From Rivularia sp034931125 (GTDB taxonomy: Bacteria; Cyanobacteriota; Cyanobacteriia; Cyanobacteriales; Nostocaceae), in the NCBI RefSeq assembly GCF_034931125.1, contig NZ_JAYGHM010000018.1, positions 1 to 64,000 of the forward strand: 64,000 nt of DNA. Direction: 5' to 3'. Under the pieces are notes generated by a model that was not told where the DNA came from, did not search any database, and saw only the letters and a list, made by a program, of their open reading frames with translations. The first letter of the stretch is position 1. Each line of letters opens with the position of its first letter. The position numbers were made by a program, and so were the translations under genes. Of the stretch, positions 8,654-17,704 are shown in pieces.

Positions 8654-9049
8654 ATGATTGATCGGCGTTCAGAAGTCTTAGCAGCAAATGAAGCATTCTA
8701 TCGTGCTTTTGAGAAGAAAGACATTGATGCAATGAGTCAAGTATGGTCTCAAGGAACTAGTAGTCTTTGCGTTCATCCGGGATGGAGTATACTTCGAGGT
8801 TGGAAACAGGTCAGCGATTCCTGGGTAAATATTTTTAAAAATACTCCTTATATTGAGATTAATACTGATATCATTTCTACGGAAATTCGAGGAGATATTG
8901 CTTACATTGTGCTAGTTGAAAATGTAATGCAAGTCATCAAAGGTTCAAGAGTAGAAGCCGAGTCTTTAGCTACGAATGTATTTGAATTACTTGGTGGTAA
9001 ATGGTATCTGGTTCATCATCATGGAAGTCCGGTGATGGGTAATAGATAA
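8654..9049 (+). CDS. NTF2-like superfamily protein (SnoaL/DUF4440 type)
   Basis: 131 residues covering a whole NTF2-like cone fold: N-terminal helices (VLAANEAFYRAFEKKDIDAMSQVW), the typical HPGW...LRGW turn, and C-terminal strands ending in KWYLVHHHGSPV. Small proteins of this superfamily bind or convert small ligands in a hydrophobic pocket; the substrate here is unknown. It follows the kinase gene by 68 nt on the same strand, but a tandem repeat separates them, so co-transcription is uncertain. Confidence 0.82.
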   Translation: MIDRRSEVLAANEAFYRAFEKKDIDAMSQVWSQGTSSLCVHPGWSILRGWKQVSDSWVNIFKNTPYIEINTDIISTEIRGDIAYIVLVENVMQVIKGSRVEAESLATNVFELLGGKWYLVHHHGSPVMGNR

Positions 9050-9135
9050 AAAGAGTTAGTACCACCGGAGTTATTAATCAGTGTCATCCATTTAATCCGC
9101 GTTCGGAGTTAAGTACGTTGATAATTTCCCAGATA

Positions 9136-9678
9136 CTAATCCTCAATCAACTCGACTCCATCTTTCCCGTCAGTTTCTTGTAAATAAACCTTGACAATTT
9201 CTTCTGCTGCGGTTGGTAACTGCTTACCAATAAAATCCGGGTGAATTGGTACTTGACGATGACCTCTATCTACTAAAACAGCTAAACGAATTACTTCGGG
9301 TCTACCATATTCGTTGACAGCATTCAAAGCAGCACGAGCCGTTCTTCCTTTGAATATGACATCATCTACAAGTACGACGGTTTTCCCTGTCAAATCGAAA
9401 GGTATATTAGTTTTGAAGGGTGTTCTCAATCCAATTTGATCTAGATCATCGCGATAAAATGTAATATCTAAAGCACCTACCGCAACTTTTACGTTTTCAA
9501 GTCCTTCAATCTGACTTGCTAATAAATTCGCTAACGGCACTCCTCTCGTATAAATACCGACAAGTACTAATTTGGATAAATCGCGGGTTCTTTCGACTAT
9601 TTCAGAAGCGAGTCTTCTTAAGGTACGAGGAAGTTCTTCTGCTGAAAGTATTTTAACTACTTTGAGGGACACACTCAT
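9136..9678 (-). CDS. pyrR: PyrR-type uracil phosphoribosyltransferase / pyrimidine regulator
   Basis: 180 residues, matching the family length. The PRPP-binding loop VVLVDDVIFKGRTARAAL lies at about residues 96-113, and the N-terminal GIYTRGVPLA and DITFYRDDL motifs are those of PyrR. In many bacteria PyrR binds pyr-operon mRNA with UMP/UTP as co-ligand and also makes UMP from uracil and PRPP. No pyr gene or attenuator is adjacent here, so the enzymatic role may dominate (inference). Monocistronic. Confidence 0.93.
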   Translation of the reverse strand: MSVSLKVVKILSAEELPRTLRRLASEIVERTRDLSKLVLVGIYTRGVPLANLLASQIEGLENVKVAVGALDITFYRDDLDQIGLRTPFKTNIPFDLTGKTVVLVDDVIFKGRTARAALNAVNEYGRPEVIRLAVLVDRGHRQVPIHPDFIGKQLPTAAEEIVKVYLQETDGKDGVELIED

Positions 9679-9857
9679 AAACCGATATTATTGAGTCATT
9701 AATTATACGAAATTTTTTTGAGCAGTTAGTTAATCCAGAATGCATGGAACCAAGGCTTAAAGTAAATATCCCATACTTAAAACATACTTAAAACTTAATT
9801 TTCGTGACATTCCGTTTAATTGGAGGCAACTCCAACCCTAATTTTCTACACTTATCA

Positions 9858-10829
9858 TTACCTGTTTATTGCGAATAAGAGTAGAGATGCAGCTCCCCCC
9901 AACCACAGCAAAAAGGAATATCGAGTTAGTTGTAAAGCAGTTTTAATAGAATTTATTGTAATCGGATAAATCGCATTTCCGAGTAAAGGTTTTACTTTCG
10001 CTACTCCACGGTACCAATTAATACCCCCCATTTGTACATCTAAAATTGCCGCATAAGCGCATTCACTCCAACCAGAATTAGGACTTGAATCTTTGGGTGC
10101 ATCTCGCTGACAAATTTTAATTACCTTTAAAGGTTTACCAGATAGTAAAGCTAGAGTTATAACTGTTAATCGACAAGGAAACCAAGTTAAACAATCTTCC
10201 AAACGTGCGCTAAACCATCCTAAATAAATAAATGGAACTTCACGATAACCAATCATAGAATCAAGAGTACTGCTAGCCTTATATGCTAAAGCAAAAGTCG
10301 CAGGTCCAGTGAATGGTACAAAAGCACCAAGTACGGCATAAAAAAGAGGAGCCATTACTCCATCAGTAGCGTTTTCTGTTACTGTTTCTAATACTGCGCG
10401 TAAAATTTCCAAGGAAGTTAAATTTTGCGTGTCTCGACCAACAAAATTACTGAGAATCGAACGAGCTTCTTTAATGTTTCCTGCTTTTAAAGGTTTGATT
10501 ACTGTTTCGGCTGCTGTTCTTAAACTTTTGAGCGCAAAGCAACTAGCTAGTAAAATACTTTCTACTAAAATTTCCAGTATTGGATGAACCAACCCAGCAC
10601 ATCGTATTATTAACCAACCAACTACACCGCTACCTATTACTAAAAGTACGGTCAGTGCTATTCCAGCTAAACGTTGTGTCAAAGAATGATGACAATATTT
10701 AAGAGCTAATTTAGTTAAGCGAGAAATGAACCAGCCCATTACTTGTACGGGATGAATCCAATTCCAGGGGTCGCCGATTAAATAATCTAAACTAGCAGCA
10801 AGGATTAAGACAGCACAAGAAGATGTCAA
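9858..10829 (-). CDS. cbiB: Adenosylcobinamide-phosphate synthase (CbiB/CobD)
   Basis: An integral membrane protein of 323 residues that attaches the aminopropanol arm to adenosylcobyric acid in cobalamin synthesis. Family signatures: ASLDYLIGDPWNWIHPVQVMG at the N-terminus, GRDTQNL, ENATDGVMAPLFYAVLG and SPNSGWSECAYAA. Four to five hydrophobic spans are visible. No ATG is in frame upstream, so the TTG at 10829 is the best start. Functionally linked to cobO at the window start, but not in the same operon. Confidence 0.93.
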   Translation of the reverse strand: MTSSCAVLILAASLDYLIGDPWNWIHPVQVMGWFISRLTKLALKYCHHSLTQRLAGIALTVLLVIGSGVVGWLIIRCAGLVHPILEILVESILLASCFALKSLRTAAETVIKPLKAGNIKEARSILSNFVGRDTQNLTSLEILRAVLETVTENATDGVMAPLFYAVLGAFVPFTGPATFALAYKASSTLDSMIGYREVPFIYLGWFSARLEDCLTWFPCRLTVITLALLSGKPLKVIKICQRDAPKDSSPNSGWSECAYAAILDVQMGGINWYRGVAKVKPLLGNAIYPITINSIKTALQLTRYSFLLWLGGAASLLLFAINR

Positions 10830-10914
10830 AATTTTTATGGATGAATATTCCGTTAAGTCAATATAGCTGTAATAAACGGTAAATAATTTTCATAGAATAA
10901 ATGATGTTTGACAA

Positions 10915-11358
10915 TTAAACCACAAAACTAGCTTCTTCTCCCAAAGAGGCTTGCCAACTGCGAGCATCGTAATAAAGGTCTGCCAAAGTAATACTGTATA
11001 ACGATTCTTTGAGCTTTTGAGATAGTCGATGCCAAAGACTAAAAGTTACCCAATCAACAGAAGCTTGAGGTGAAGCATTATGGTGAGGAAGAGGTTCAAT
11101 TGTTTCTCCGACTGCTTCTAAAATTTCTCCTAAAGATATGAGGAGTGGTTCTCGTGCTAATTGGTATCCACCATCTTTACCCCGAATTGATTTTACCAAT
11201 CCAGCACGACGCATTTCTATTAGCAGTTTTTCTAGATAAGGAGCGGGAATATTTTGACGACCTGCAATAACCCTAGTTGAAAATGGGCCGTAATTTTGCT
11301 GCAAGCTCAAATCTACTAACGCTTTTACACTATAGTGTCCTTTTGTGGTAAGTTTCAT
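10915..11358 (-). CDS. Rrf2-family transcriptional regulator lacking cysteines
   Basis: 147 residues. The winged HTH of the Rrf2/IscR family is clear (MKLTTKGHYSVKALVDLSL, IPAPYLEKLLIEMRRAGLVKSIRGKDGGYQL). IscR-type sensors hold a [2Fe-2S] cluster through three cysteines in the loop near residues 90-110. This protein contains no cysteine at all, so it cannot bind a cluster in the usual way. It may act as a cluster-independent regulator or use another ligand. Transcribed away from cyAbrB across a 400-nt spacer. Confidence 0.9.
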   Translation of the reverse strand: MKLTTKGHYSVKALVDLSLQQNYGPFSTRVIAGRQNIPAPYLEKLLIEMRRAGLVKSIRGKDGGYQLAREPLLISLGEILEAVGETIEPLPHHNASPQASVDWVTFSLWHRLSQKLKESLYSITLADLYYDARSWQASLGEEASFVV

Positions 11359-11764
11359 GCCAATTTTGCGACGTTTAATGTTCTACTTGTTGAATGTCCA
11401 CGCTTATGTGCTTATCAAACTACTTTTTAGTATCAAAGGAAGGTAAGAGAAAAATATTTACCTGAAGATTTTAAGAAAATTTAGATAAATATAGTGTAAC
11501 AGTATAAAGTATGATATACCGTTTGGAGCTAGAGTTAACACTATCTATCTAACAAAAAATTGATTATATAGATGTCATCACTGGCTTAATTTCTTTAATA
11601 GCATCAATAATCGCAAATAATCTACATGGTCAAAACATATTGTTGTCTAATGTTGTCTAATAAAAAAAAATAAAAATCATCGATCAACCTGTTCTTAATA
11701 GCTCAACTTCAGTTAAAATGAAATCGATTCCACCACACCCATCGTTCATTTTCGATTTAAGTTG
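11359..11764. other. Divergent spacer between Rrf2 and cyAbrB genes with a tandem decamer
   Basis: It contains TGTTGTCTAA twice in direct succession (11642-11651 and 11652-11661), about 100 nt before the abrB start, followed by an A-rich stretch. This is a plausible operator for a dimeric regulator. No gene seen. Confidence 0.5.
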
Positions 11765-12166
11765 ATGGCTAAACAGAAAAAAATTGACCCCCTAGTCGGC
11801 GAAGATCTACTTAAGAAAGTTAAGGAGCTTGAAAATATAAGCAAGGAAGATAAAGCCAAGCAGTGCGGCTACTATACCGTTACTAAAAATGGTATAGAGC
11901 GCGTTAACATGATGAAATTCTTGAATGCCCTAATTGATGCTGAGGGGATTCAGTTGGATAGCACTTCTGGTGCTAACGGACGTGGAGGACGCAGTGCTAG
12001 CTATAGAATTAGCGTGCAGTCTAATGGTAATTTATTGATTGGTTCGGCTTATACAAAACAAATGGGTCTTGAACCAGGAGATGAATTTATCATTACTTTA
12101 GGCAAAAAGCACATTCGTCTCAAACAAGTCGATCCAGAAGATTTAGAAGAAGCTGAAGAAGAATAA
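11765..12166 (+). CDS. cyAbrB-type transcriptional regulator
   Basis: 133 residues. Cyanobacterial AbrB proteins carry the AbrB-like DNA-binding domain at the C-terminus, here about residues 83-125 (GNLLIGSAYTKQMGLEPGDEF, then a short beta segment), after a helical N-terminal part. The tail is acidic (DPEDLEEAEEE). Family members are global regulators of carbon/nitrogen balance, hydrogenase and, in heterocystous species, genes such as sodB (CalA). Whether this is cyAbrB1 or cyAbrB2 cannot be decided by eye. The frame starts at a TTG (11762) directly before ATG; the ATG is preferred. No strong ribosome binding site is visible. Confidence 0.9.
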   Translation: MAKQKKIDPLVGEDLLKKVKELENISKEDKAKQCGYYTVTKNGIERVNMMKFLNALIDAEGIQLDSTSGANGRGGRSASYRISVQSNGNLLIGSAYTKQMGLEPGDEFIITLGKKHIRLKQVDPEDLEEAEEE

Positions 12167-12252
12167 GCTCCTTTTTTTGTCATTCTATAATCAACATTCA
12201 TGTAGTTGGTTATTCGATGGAGATTTTGACATCAGTAGATCACAAAAAATGC

Positions 12253-12276
12253 CAGTCACCTCCGTTGAGGGGACTG
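12253..12276. repeat. Imperfect hairpin CAGTCaCCTC / GAGGgGACTG
   Basis: The arms pair over nine base pairs with one internal A/G mismatch around a CGTT loop. No T-run follows, so it is not a standard terminator. It lies about 90 nt downstream of abrB. Confidence 0.45.
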
Positions 12277-12381
12277 ACCCTCCATCCAAATGATTAAGGC
12301 TGAATATATCTGTTGATGGCTTCTATCGAGAGATAATCGTCAAGTAGGGAAGTTTAAACCACCAAACTTATAAACTTAAAA

Positions 12382-12434
12382 ATCAGCCAAGAGTAAATCT
12401 GAATGCACTCATTATCGGTTTACTCCTGGTTGAT
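12382..12434. repeat. Long hairpin with 16-nt arms
   Basis: ATCAGCCAAGAGTAAA (12382-12397) pairs with TTTACTCCTGGTTGAT (12419-12434): fourteen Watson-Crick pairs, one G-U pair and one mismatch, with a 21-nt loop. G-U tolerance suggests selection at the RNA level in the + sense (inference). Confidence 0.5.
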
Positions 12435-13311
12435 ACAGTGCGGTGGAGTGGTAAATTAGGCTCCCGTTTAAAAGTACATTTTTTCCTATCTATATAAACT
12501 AATAGTTCCAATAATCAAACCGGATTCCTATATCAATTAGCGAATAATATTAAAAGCAATATAGATGCACGGGAAAATAGTTGGGTAAATGTGATGAATC
12601 TGTTAAGTGAATTACTTAGGGGTTATTAAGTCTTTTAATTAATATTGCTTTTCATTGTTTGCTGTTTGTGATTCCAGACTGTTAATTCAGGATTGATTTG
12701 TACGGCTTTAACCATATTTATGAAACGAAACTTGAAATTTAGTTAAAGATTTGAGCTTAAATTATCTTTATAGTGTTGAAAAAAGCCTAATTTGAAAAAA
12801 AGTCAGCGTTTAAGTTACTTTCAATCTAAAATTTGCAGGGATTTTCCATAGCTAATGCGATCGCTTTACAAAGCTTTGGTAAAAAAACCTGTATTTGCTC
12901 AGAATTTTTGTGGAGGAGATGCTTAAATAGTAAACAGTAGGTAACTAAATAGGGTTACAAGCTTATAGCAGTAAGCTTTGCCGGTTATCGTGCAAACTAA
13001 TTTGGTTTGGTAAGCGATAGGCACTAAAAAATATCAAAATATACAGGTCGGGAAATGTAGCATCCTACACATTCGCTCTTATTAAAACAAAATTAATCGA
13101 CAATTGCTTGATTCAAAATCTAAAATAGGCAAGGTCGGATTTATTCAAATATAGCTATACTCGTGTTGCAGCCAGAAAAATATCCTTAACCAAAGGATTT
13201 TTATGTATCGCGTGTTGCTTATGTTTAACCATACTCCGGTAATGTAAGCGCAAATTTATCAGTTATATCAGTTCTTATACAGCGAGTAAATAGAATAAGC
13301 GGACGAGGTAG

Positions 13312-13695
13312 ATGAATACACACACCTTTGATAATCATTACGTTACTTGCCCCATTTGCCAAAAAAATCCTACGGCGAAAGGTCGAAAAAGTTGTGCCGG
13401 ATTATACAATTGCCCCTACTGTCAGGAAAGGCTGGTAGTATGTCGTAGTGGTAATTTTGTGCGAGACCCGTTTCCCTTAAAGCAAATTACTCTTTCTTCT
13501 GTACTACGTCGTCAAAGCCGACCTGTAGCACGAATTTTACGAGATTTTGTATTTTTTAAACATCCTTTGATTGCTTTTATATTAGGTAGCGCTATTATAC
13601 TAGGCATAATTACTGTTACTCAAACTAATACTGCCCATAAAGATATTCAAAAGCTTTCTAATGTAGAGAAAATTTCTGATATAGAAGAAAAATAA
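13312..13695 (+). CDS. Zinc-ribbon-like protein with one membrane span, unknown
   Basis: 127 residues. The N-terminal half has CPICQ, a lone Cys, CPYCQ and a further Cys (about residues 13-44), the pattern of a zinc ribbon. A hydrophobic span follows at about residues 84-105 (HPLIAFILGSAIILGIITV), then a short polar tail. This suggests a cytoplasmic metal-binding head anchored in a membrane. GAGG lies upstream of the ATG. No family name recognised; it stands alone between two long spacers. Confidence 0.65.
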   Translation: MNTHTFDNHYVTCPICQKNPTAKGRKSCAGLYNCPYCQERLVVCRSGNFVRDPFPLKQITLSSVLRRQSRPVARILRDFVFFKHPLIAFILGSAIILGIITVTQTNTAHKDIQKLSNVEKISDIEEK

Positions 13696-14188
13696 ACAAT
13701 AAAGTTATTGATATTTATATATAAGACTGGTTCATTTGGTCAACAAACAAAGCTAAAACTAGTACACGGGTAAAGAGCATATAAAGAAAACTGATTTTAT
13801 AGTTTTTTGAGTAAGTTTGAATGCTAGTGCTATTTCCCCCGAACTTTACTAGTACTCCACCACCTTAATTTTGCGGGGTAAAACATTCGTAGTGCGACCA
13901 TCTTGGTCGCTCGTTACAATTAGCGAGCGGGACGCTTGGGCTTCCCTGCGGGAACACCTTGCGGTGAACGCACACGCTGGTTGCTTTTAGCTCGCTGGTT
14001 GTAACGAGCGAGCTAAAAGCTCCTTGGTGTCAATAAGATCGCGGGACGCTTCCTGGTGTCAATAAAATCGCGGCACGCTCGCACTATTACAAACCGGCTC
14101 CTTCCTAATCAATAAGACCGATCAAAACAACATTCAAATATGCTCTATCCTCCTTGTTGAGGAGTTGGGGGATCGATTAACTGAACTA
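13696..14188. repeat. Mosaic repeat block with palindromes
   Basis: From about 13880 to 14100 the spacer is GC-rich compared with its surroundings and built from repeat pieces. A perfect 14-bp inverted repeat GCTTTTAGCTCGCT / AGCGAGCTAAAAGC occupies 13983-13996 and 14007-14020. Two copies of TGGTGTCAATAA(G/A)ATCGCG followed by G(A/C)CGC sequence lie at about 14026-14080. This resembles the composite repeats of large Nostocales genomes. No gene is seen. Confidence 0.7.
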
Positions 14189-15814
14189 TCACTTTTTCAC
14201 GGGGATAGTTTTTTTTGTGACTAAAGTCCAATCTCCTTGTTTGGCTATTTCTTCTACCGAATCTAATGGCAAAGTCTTTAAAGTATTTTCGTTAAGTAAG
14301 AAATAAGGTTTTTTGTCATGCTGCCAATAATATTTCAAGTCATCTGGAGAAGCGGGTTTGATAGTACCATCGCTGTAAAAATCTAATGATGGACGATGGT
14401 TGGTTGAAGAAATGTAAATTGGGGAGGCTCCTGGATTTGCTTGAGCTACCATTTGGACTACGGGTTTGACTGCGTAGTCTTCATTGAGTTCCCATACCCA
14501 GTAATTAGACTTGACGAATAATAGTAAAGATACATAAGTTCCCCATAAAAGAACTTTGATAAATTGTCTGTCACCTCTTTGCGCTCTCAAAGCTGCTATT
14601 GCCATTGTCACGCTCAAAGAAGCGAAAATCAGCTGTAATTCCGATGAAGGTGTGGGACTCCAACTGTAGTAAGTGCTAGCACCTGCGGAAACTACAGCTA
14701 AAAGGCTTAACATTACTAACCAAAATCTAGGTATTGGAGTCAATAAAGGTAAATTTTCTACTTCACCTAGTTTTGCTCCAATTGCTAAAGCGATGCTGGG
14801 ATAAATCGGAAATACGTACCAGGGAAGCTTAGTTCCCATTACAGAAATAGCGATTAGATAAACACAAAACCAAACTAATACAAGTTTTGCCCAACTGAGA
14901 TTGCGATTTTCCCAAGTAAGACGTAGAGAAGCTGGCAAAAAAATCAACCAGGGAAATGTATATTTACAAATTTCTAATAAATAATACCAAGGAGGACCTT
15001 TATGTCCTTCAACGGAAGTCCAAATACGGCTAAGAGATTGATTAACCATTCCCTTATTCGTGAAAGCATCACCGTAATTCCACCACTGCATACCGTACCA
15101 AAAAGCAACCGGCGCAACACCGATAAACATTCCGATCCACATATACTTACTGCGAAGCAATCGTGGTGTATCCCAAAACAGAAATATCATTGCCACAGCG
15201 CCTAACAAAACACCTAAAATGCTTTTAGTTAGACAAATTAGCGCAAAACCAATACCTACCCCCAAGCAATAGCGTAAATCGCGGCGCGATCGCAATACGC
15301 ATAACAGCATCACCATAAAGAAAAAAACCGCAGCACCATCTAACATAGCCAGTCTTCCGTGACGTACTACTGGCAACATTGTGAGATAAACTAAAGCGCT
15401 GTAAATAGCACAAATCCGTTGATGAAATATTTCTCTGCCAATACTATACAAAAAAGGTACTGTAAGAGCTGTTAAAATTGCACCTGGTAAACGTGTAGTC
15501 CACTCGTTTACACCTCCAATAGAATAAGCCCAAGCAATCATCAAATGCATTAATGGCGGCTTATTGTGATAAGGCTGACCTCCAAGTGTGGGGAAAAGCC
15601 ATCGCATTTCGCTAGCCGAGCCTCGTCTCAATTCCCGTGCAACCTGTGCAATCGTGCCTTCGTCCCAGTCTCGCAGGGGTAAAATCCCGAGATTGATAGT
15701 AAAAAGTATGACTGCGGCTATCAGTAGTATTACTATCCAGATTCTATCTACCCGTTTGTCAATACTACGATACTGTTTTTCAACACGACCCCAAATAAAG
15801 CTTCCTTTTTGCAT
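14189..15814 (-). CDS. GT39-family (ArnT/PMT-like) membrane glycosyltransferase
   Basis: 541 residues with about a dozen hydrophobic spans after a basic cytoplasmic N-terminus, and a soluble C-terminal domain of about 100 residues. The first external loop carries RDWDEG, the acidic motif of GT-C enzymes that use polyprenyl-phosphate sugars, followed by YHNKPPLMHLMIAWAYSIGG typical of GT39/ArnT-like proteins. It probably transfers a sugar from a lipid donor to a lipid or protein outside the cytoplasmic membrane; donor and acceptor are unknown. Single gene on the minus strand. Confidence 0.9.
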   Translation of the reverse strand: MQKGSFIWGRVEKQYRSIDKRVDRIWIVILLIAAVILFTINLGILPLRDWDEGTIAQVARELRRGSASEMRWLFPTLGGQPYHNKPPLMHLMIAWAYSIGGVNEWTTRLPGAILTALTVPFLYSIGREIFHQRICAIYSALVYLTMLPVVRHGRLAMLDGAAVFFFMVMLLCVLRSRRDLRYCLGVGIGFALICLTKSILGVLLGAVAMIFLFWDTPRLLRSKYMWIGMFIGVAPVAFWYGMQWWNYGDAFTNKGMVNQSLSRIWTSVEGHKGPPWYYLLEICKYTFPWLIFLPASLRLTWENRNLSWAKLVLVWFCVYLIAISVMGTKLPWYVFPIYPSIALAIGAKLGEVENLPLLTPIPRFWLVMLSLLAVVSAGASTYYSWSPTPSSELQLIFASLSVTMAIAALRAQRGDRQFIKVLLWGTYVSLLLFVKSNYWVWELNEDYAVKPVVQMVAQANPGASPIYISSTNHRPSLDFYSDGTIKPASPDDLKYYWQHDKKPYFLLNENTLKTLPLDSVEEIAKQGDWTLVTKKTIPVKK

Positions 15815-16096
15815 AATAAGCGGAAAAAATCAATCGTTTTAAAAACTGCTTAATAAAAGCGGATACCTTGACAGAATGTCTAATGATAACATTAGTGAAA
15901 AACTACCATCTTTTTATTATCTCGTTAAATCTAGTTTATTCATGTTTTTTTAATTGATTTTTGTTTTTTTTATCAAAAAAAAAGAATCGGGGAACTTTTA
16001 AAAAATATTTAGATAAACTTAATTATTATTTACCGATAAAAAATAACACCGAAACTTACCAACATTAATCACTCAATTCTATGAGAGGAAAATAGG

Positions 16097-17614
16097 ATGA
16101 ATCTACCTTTTATCTTAGATATTGCTTTAGGTTTAATATTTACTTATTTGATTTTAAGTTTGTTGGCCTCCGAGATACAAGAATTAATTGCCACATTGTT
16201 ACAATGGCGTGCTGTACATCTCAGAAAATCTATTGAAATTTTGCTCGCGGGTGGTGTTAGTAATTCTGAAGAAGCCAAGATAATTCAATTAGTAAATCAA
16301 ATTTATAACAATCCTTTGGTTAGAAATATTAATCAAGAAGCAAAAGGGTTTTTAGCGACTTTACCTAGAAAAGCGACTTGGGCTGTTGGAACATTTACTC
16401 GTCCGCTAACAGCAGCAAGTATTAAAACAAATAAAAACGAAACTGTTTTTGGTGATGATAAACGTAGCGGACCATCTTATATTCCTGCCGATATTTACGC
16501 AACTACTTTGATGGAAACCTTGCAGATTCCTGATTTTTCTCAAAAACTATCAGAATCAAGGCTAGAAAAATTTAAAACCGAAAGATTAGCGGAAATACAA
16601 AATATCTTATTTAGTTTAGAAGGGCAAGTTCAAGGTGATGATAAATTTACTAGTTTCTTAAGTAAAATTTATCAAGAATTTGCCGAAATGCAAGCTGATT
16701 TTGAGCAAATCCTGTGGAACTATAATCAAAAAAAAGCTAGCTTGAATACCAGCATTAGTCGCATGGCAGAAAGTATAGATAGATATATAGATACTTTCCA
16801 AACAGAAGTTCCAGAAAGCGAAGATTCTACTAAAGCTTTACGAAAGCTAAAATTTTTAAGACAAGATATGTTTGCTTCTGAGGAACGAGCAATTACTTTA
16901 GGAGGTTTGCAACCGAATGTTGGTGAAATCGTTCAATTAATGAAAAAAGGTAGTGCGGTTTACAACGAATTTGAAGCAGCAATTAAAGATAAAGATAGTC
17001 AAACTTATCAAAATTTTCAGCAATTAACTGGAGTTTTACCACAATCCATAACCGAGAATTTAACTGTTTTAGCTCATCGAACCCAAGCAAGAGTTAAATC
17101 TACAGAATCGGAGATTAATGTATTAAGACAAGAAATGGAAAACACTTTTAATAGTTCTATGGAAAGAGCTAGTGGAGTTTACAAACGGAATGCTAAAGGA
17201 GTCGCGATATTAATTGGTATTACTATAGCTGTAGCAGCAAACGCCGACGCATTTCATATGATAAGTAGACTTTCTACAGATTCAGCCTTACGGGATACAA
17301 TTGTAAATAATGCCGGACAGATAGTAGTCCGAAATCAAGAAAATTTGAAATATGTAGATATAGGAACCCTGAGAAGCCAAACAGAAGAAGCTTTATCAGA
17401 TATATCCTTACCTATTGGCTGGACTGAAGTTAACGTTAGACAGCAAATTGGTATAGTTCCATCACGCAACGCTGGTCTGATGTCCTTTCTGAGATTTGCG
17501 AGAGCAATTCCCGGTTGGATTATCAGCGGTATCGCGATCGCAATGGGTGCCCCTTTTTGGTTCGATTTAATTAGTAAAATTACCAACGTCCGCAATACTG
17601 GGAAAAAACCGTAA
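16097..17614 (+). CDS. Membrane-anchored coiled-coil protein, unknown function
   Basis: 505 residues. There is one N-terminal span (about residues 7-27) followed by SEIQELIATLLQWRAVHLRKSIE, a long soluble helical region with coiled-coil character (about 160-350), a span at about 368-390 (GVAILIGITIAVAANADAF), and a last span at about 468-490 (GWIISGIAIAMGAPFWFDLI). The motif NADAFHMISRLSTDSALRD is recognisable from a widespread family of uncharacterised bacterial membrane proteins. AGAGGAAAATAGG precedes the ATG. No catalytic motif seen, and its function is not known to me. Confidence 0.8.
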   Translation: MNLPFILDIALGLIFTYLILSLLASEIQELIATLLQWRAVHLRKSIEILLAGGVSNSEEAKIIQLVNQIYNNPLVRNINQEAKGFLATLPRKATWAVGTFTRPLTAASIKTNKNETVFGDDKRSGPSYIPADIYATTLMETLQIPDFSQKLSESRLEKFKTERLAEIQNILFSLEGQVQGDDKFTSFLSKIYQEFAEMQADFEQILWNYNQKKASLNTSISRMAESIDRYIDTFQTEVPESEDSTKALRKLKFLRQDMFASEERAITLGGLQPNVGEIVQLMKKGSAVYNEFEAAIKDKDSQTYQNFQQLTGVLPQSITENLTVLAHRTQARVKSTESEINVLRQEMENTFNSSMERASGVYKRNAKGVAILIGITIAVAANADAFHMISRLSTDSALRDTIVNNAGQIVVRNQENLKYVDIGTLRSQTEEALSDISLPIGWTEVNVRQQIGIVPSRNAGLMSFLRFARAIPGWIISGIAIAMGAPFWFDLISKITNVRNTGKKP

Positions 17615-17704
17615 GGAGAGATCGGGGGACAAGGGGACGAGGAGTTTATATTGTATTAATAATTATTGTTGAGTGTTTACTGCTCACTGTTGACTGATAA
17701 CTGT

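Larger units (their letters stand above)
12167..13311. other. 1.1 kb spacer with two RNA-like hairpins
   Basis: No protein gene was recognised. It contains two inverted repeats (12253-12276 and 12382-12434) and otherwise AT-rich sequence. The length and the paired arms make a non-coding RNA or a gene remnant possible. Confidence 0.45.
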
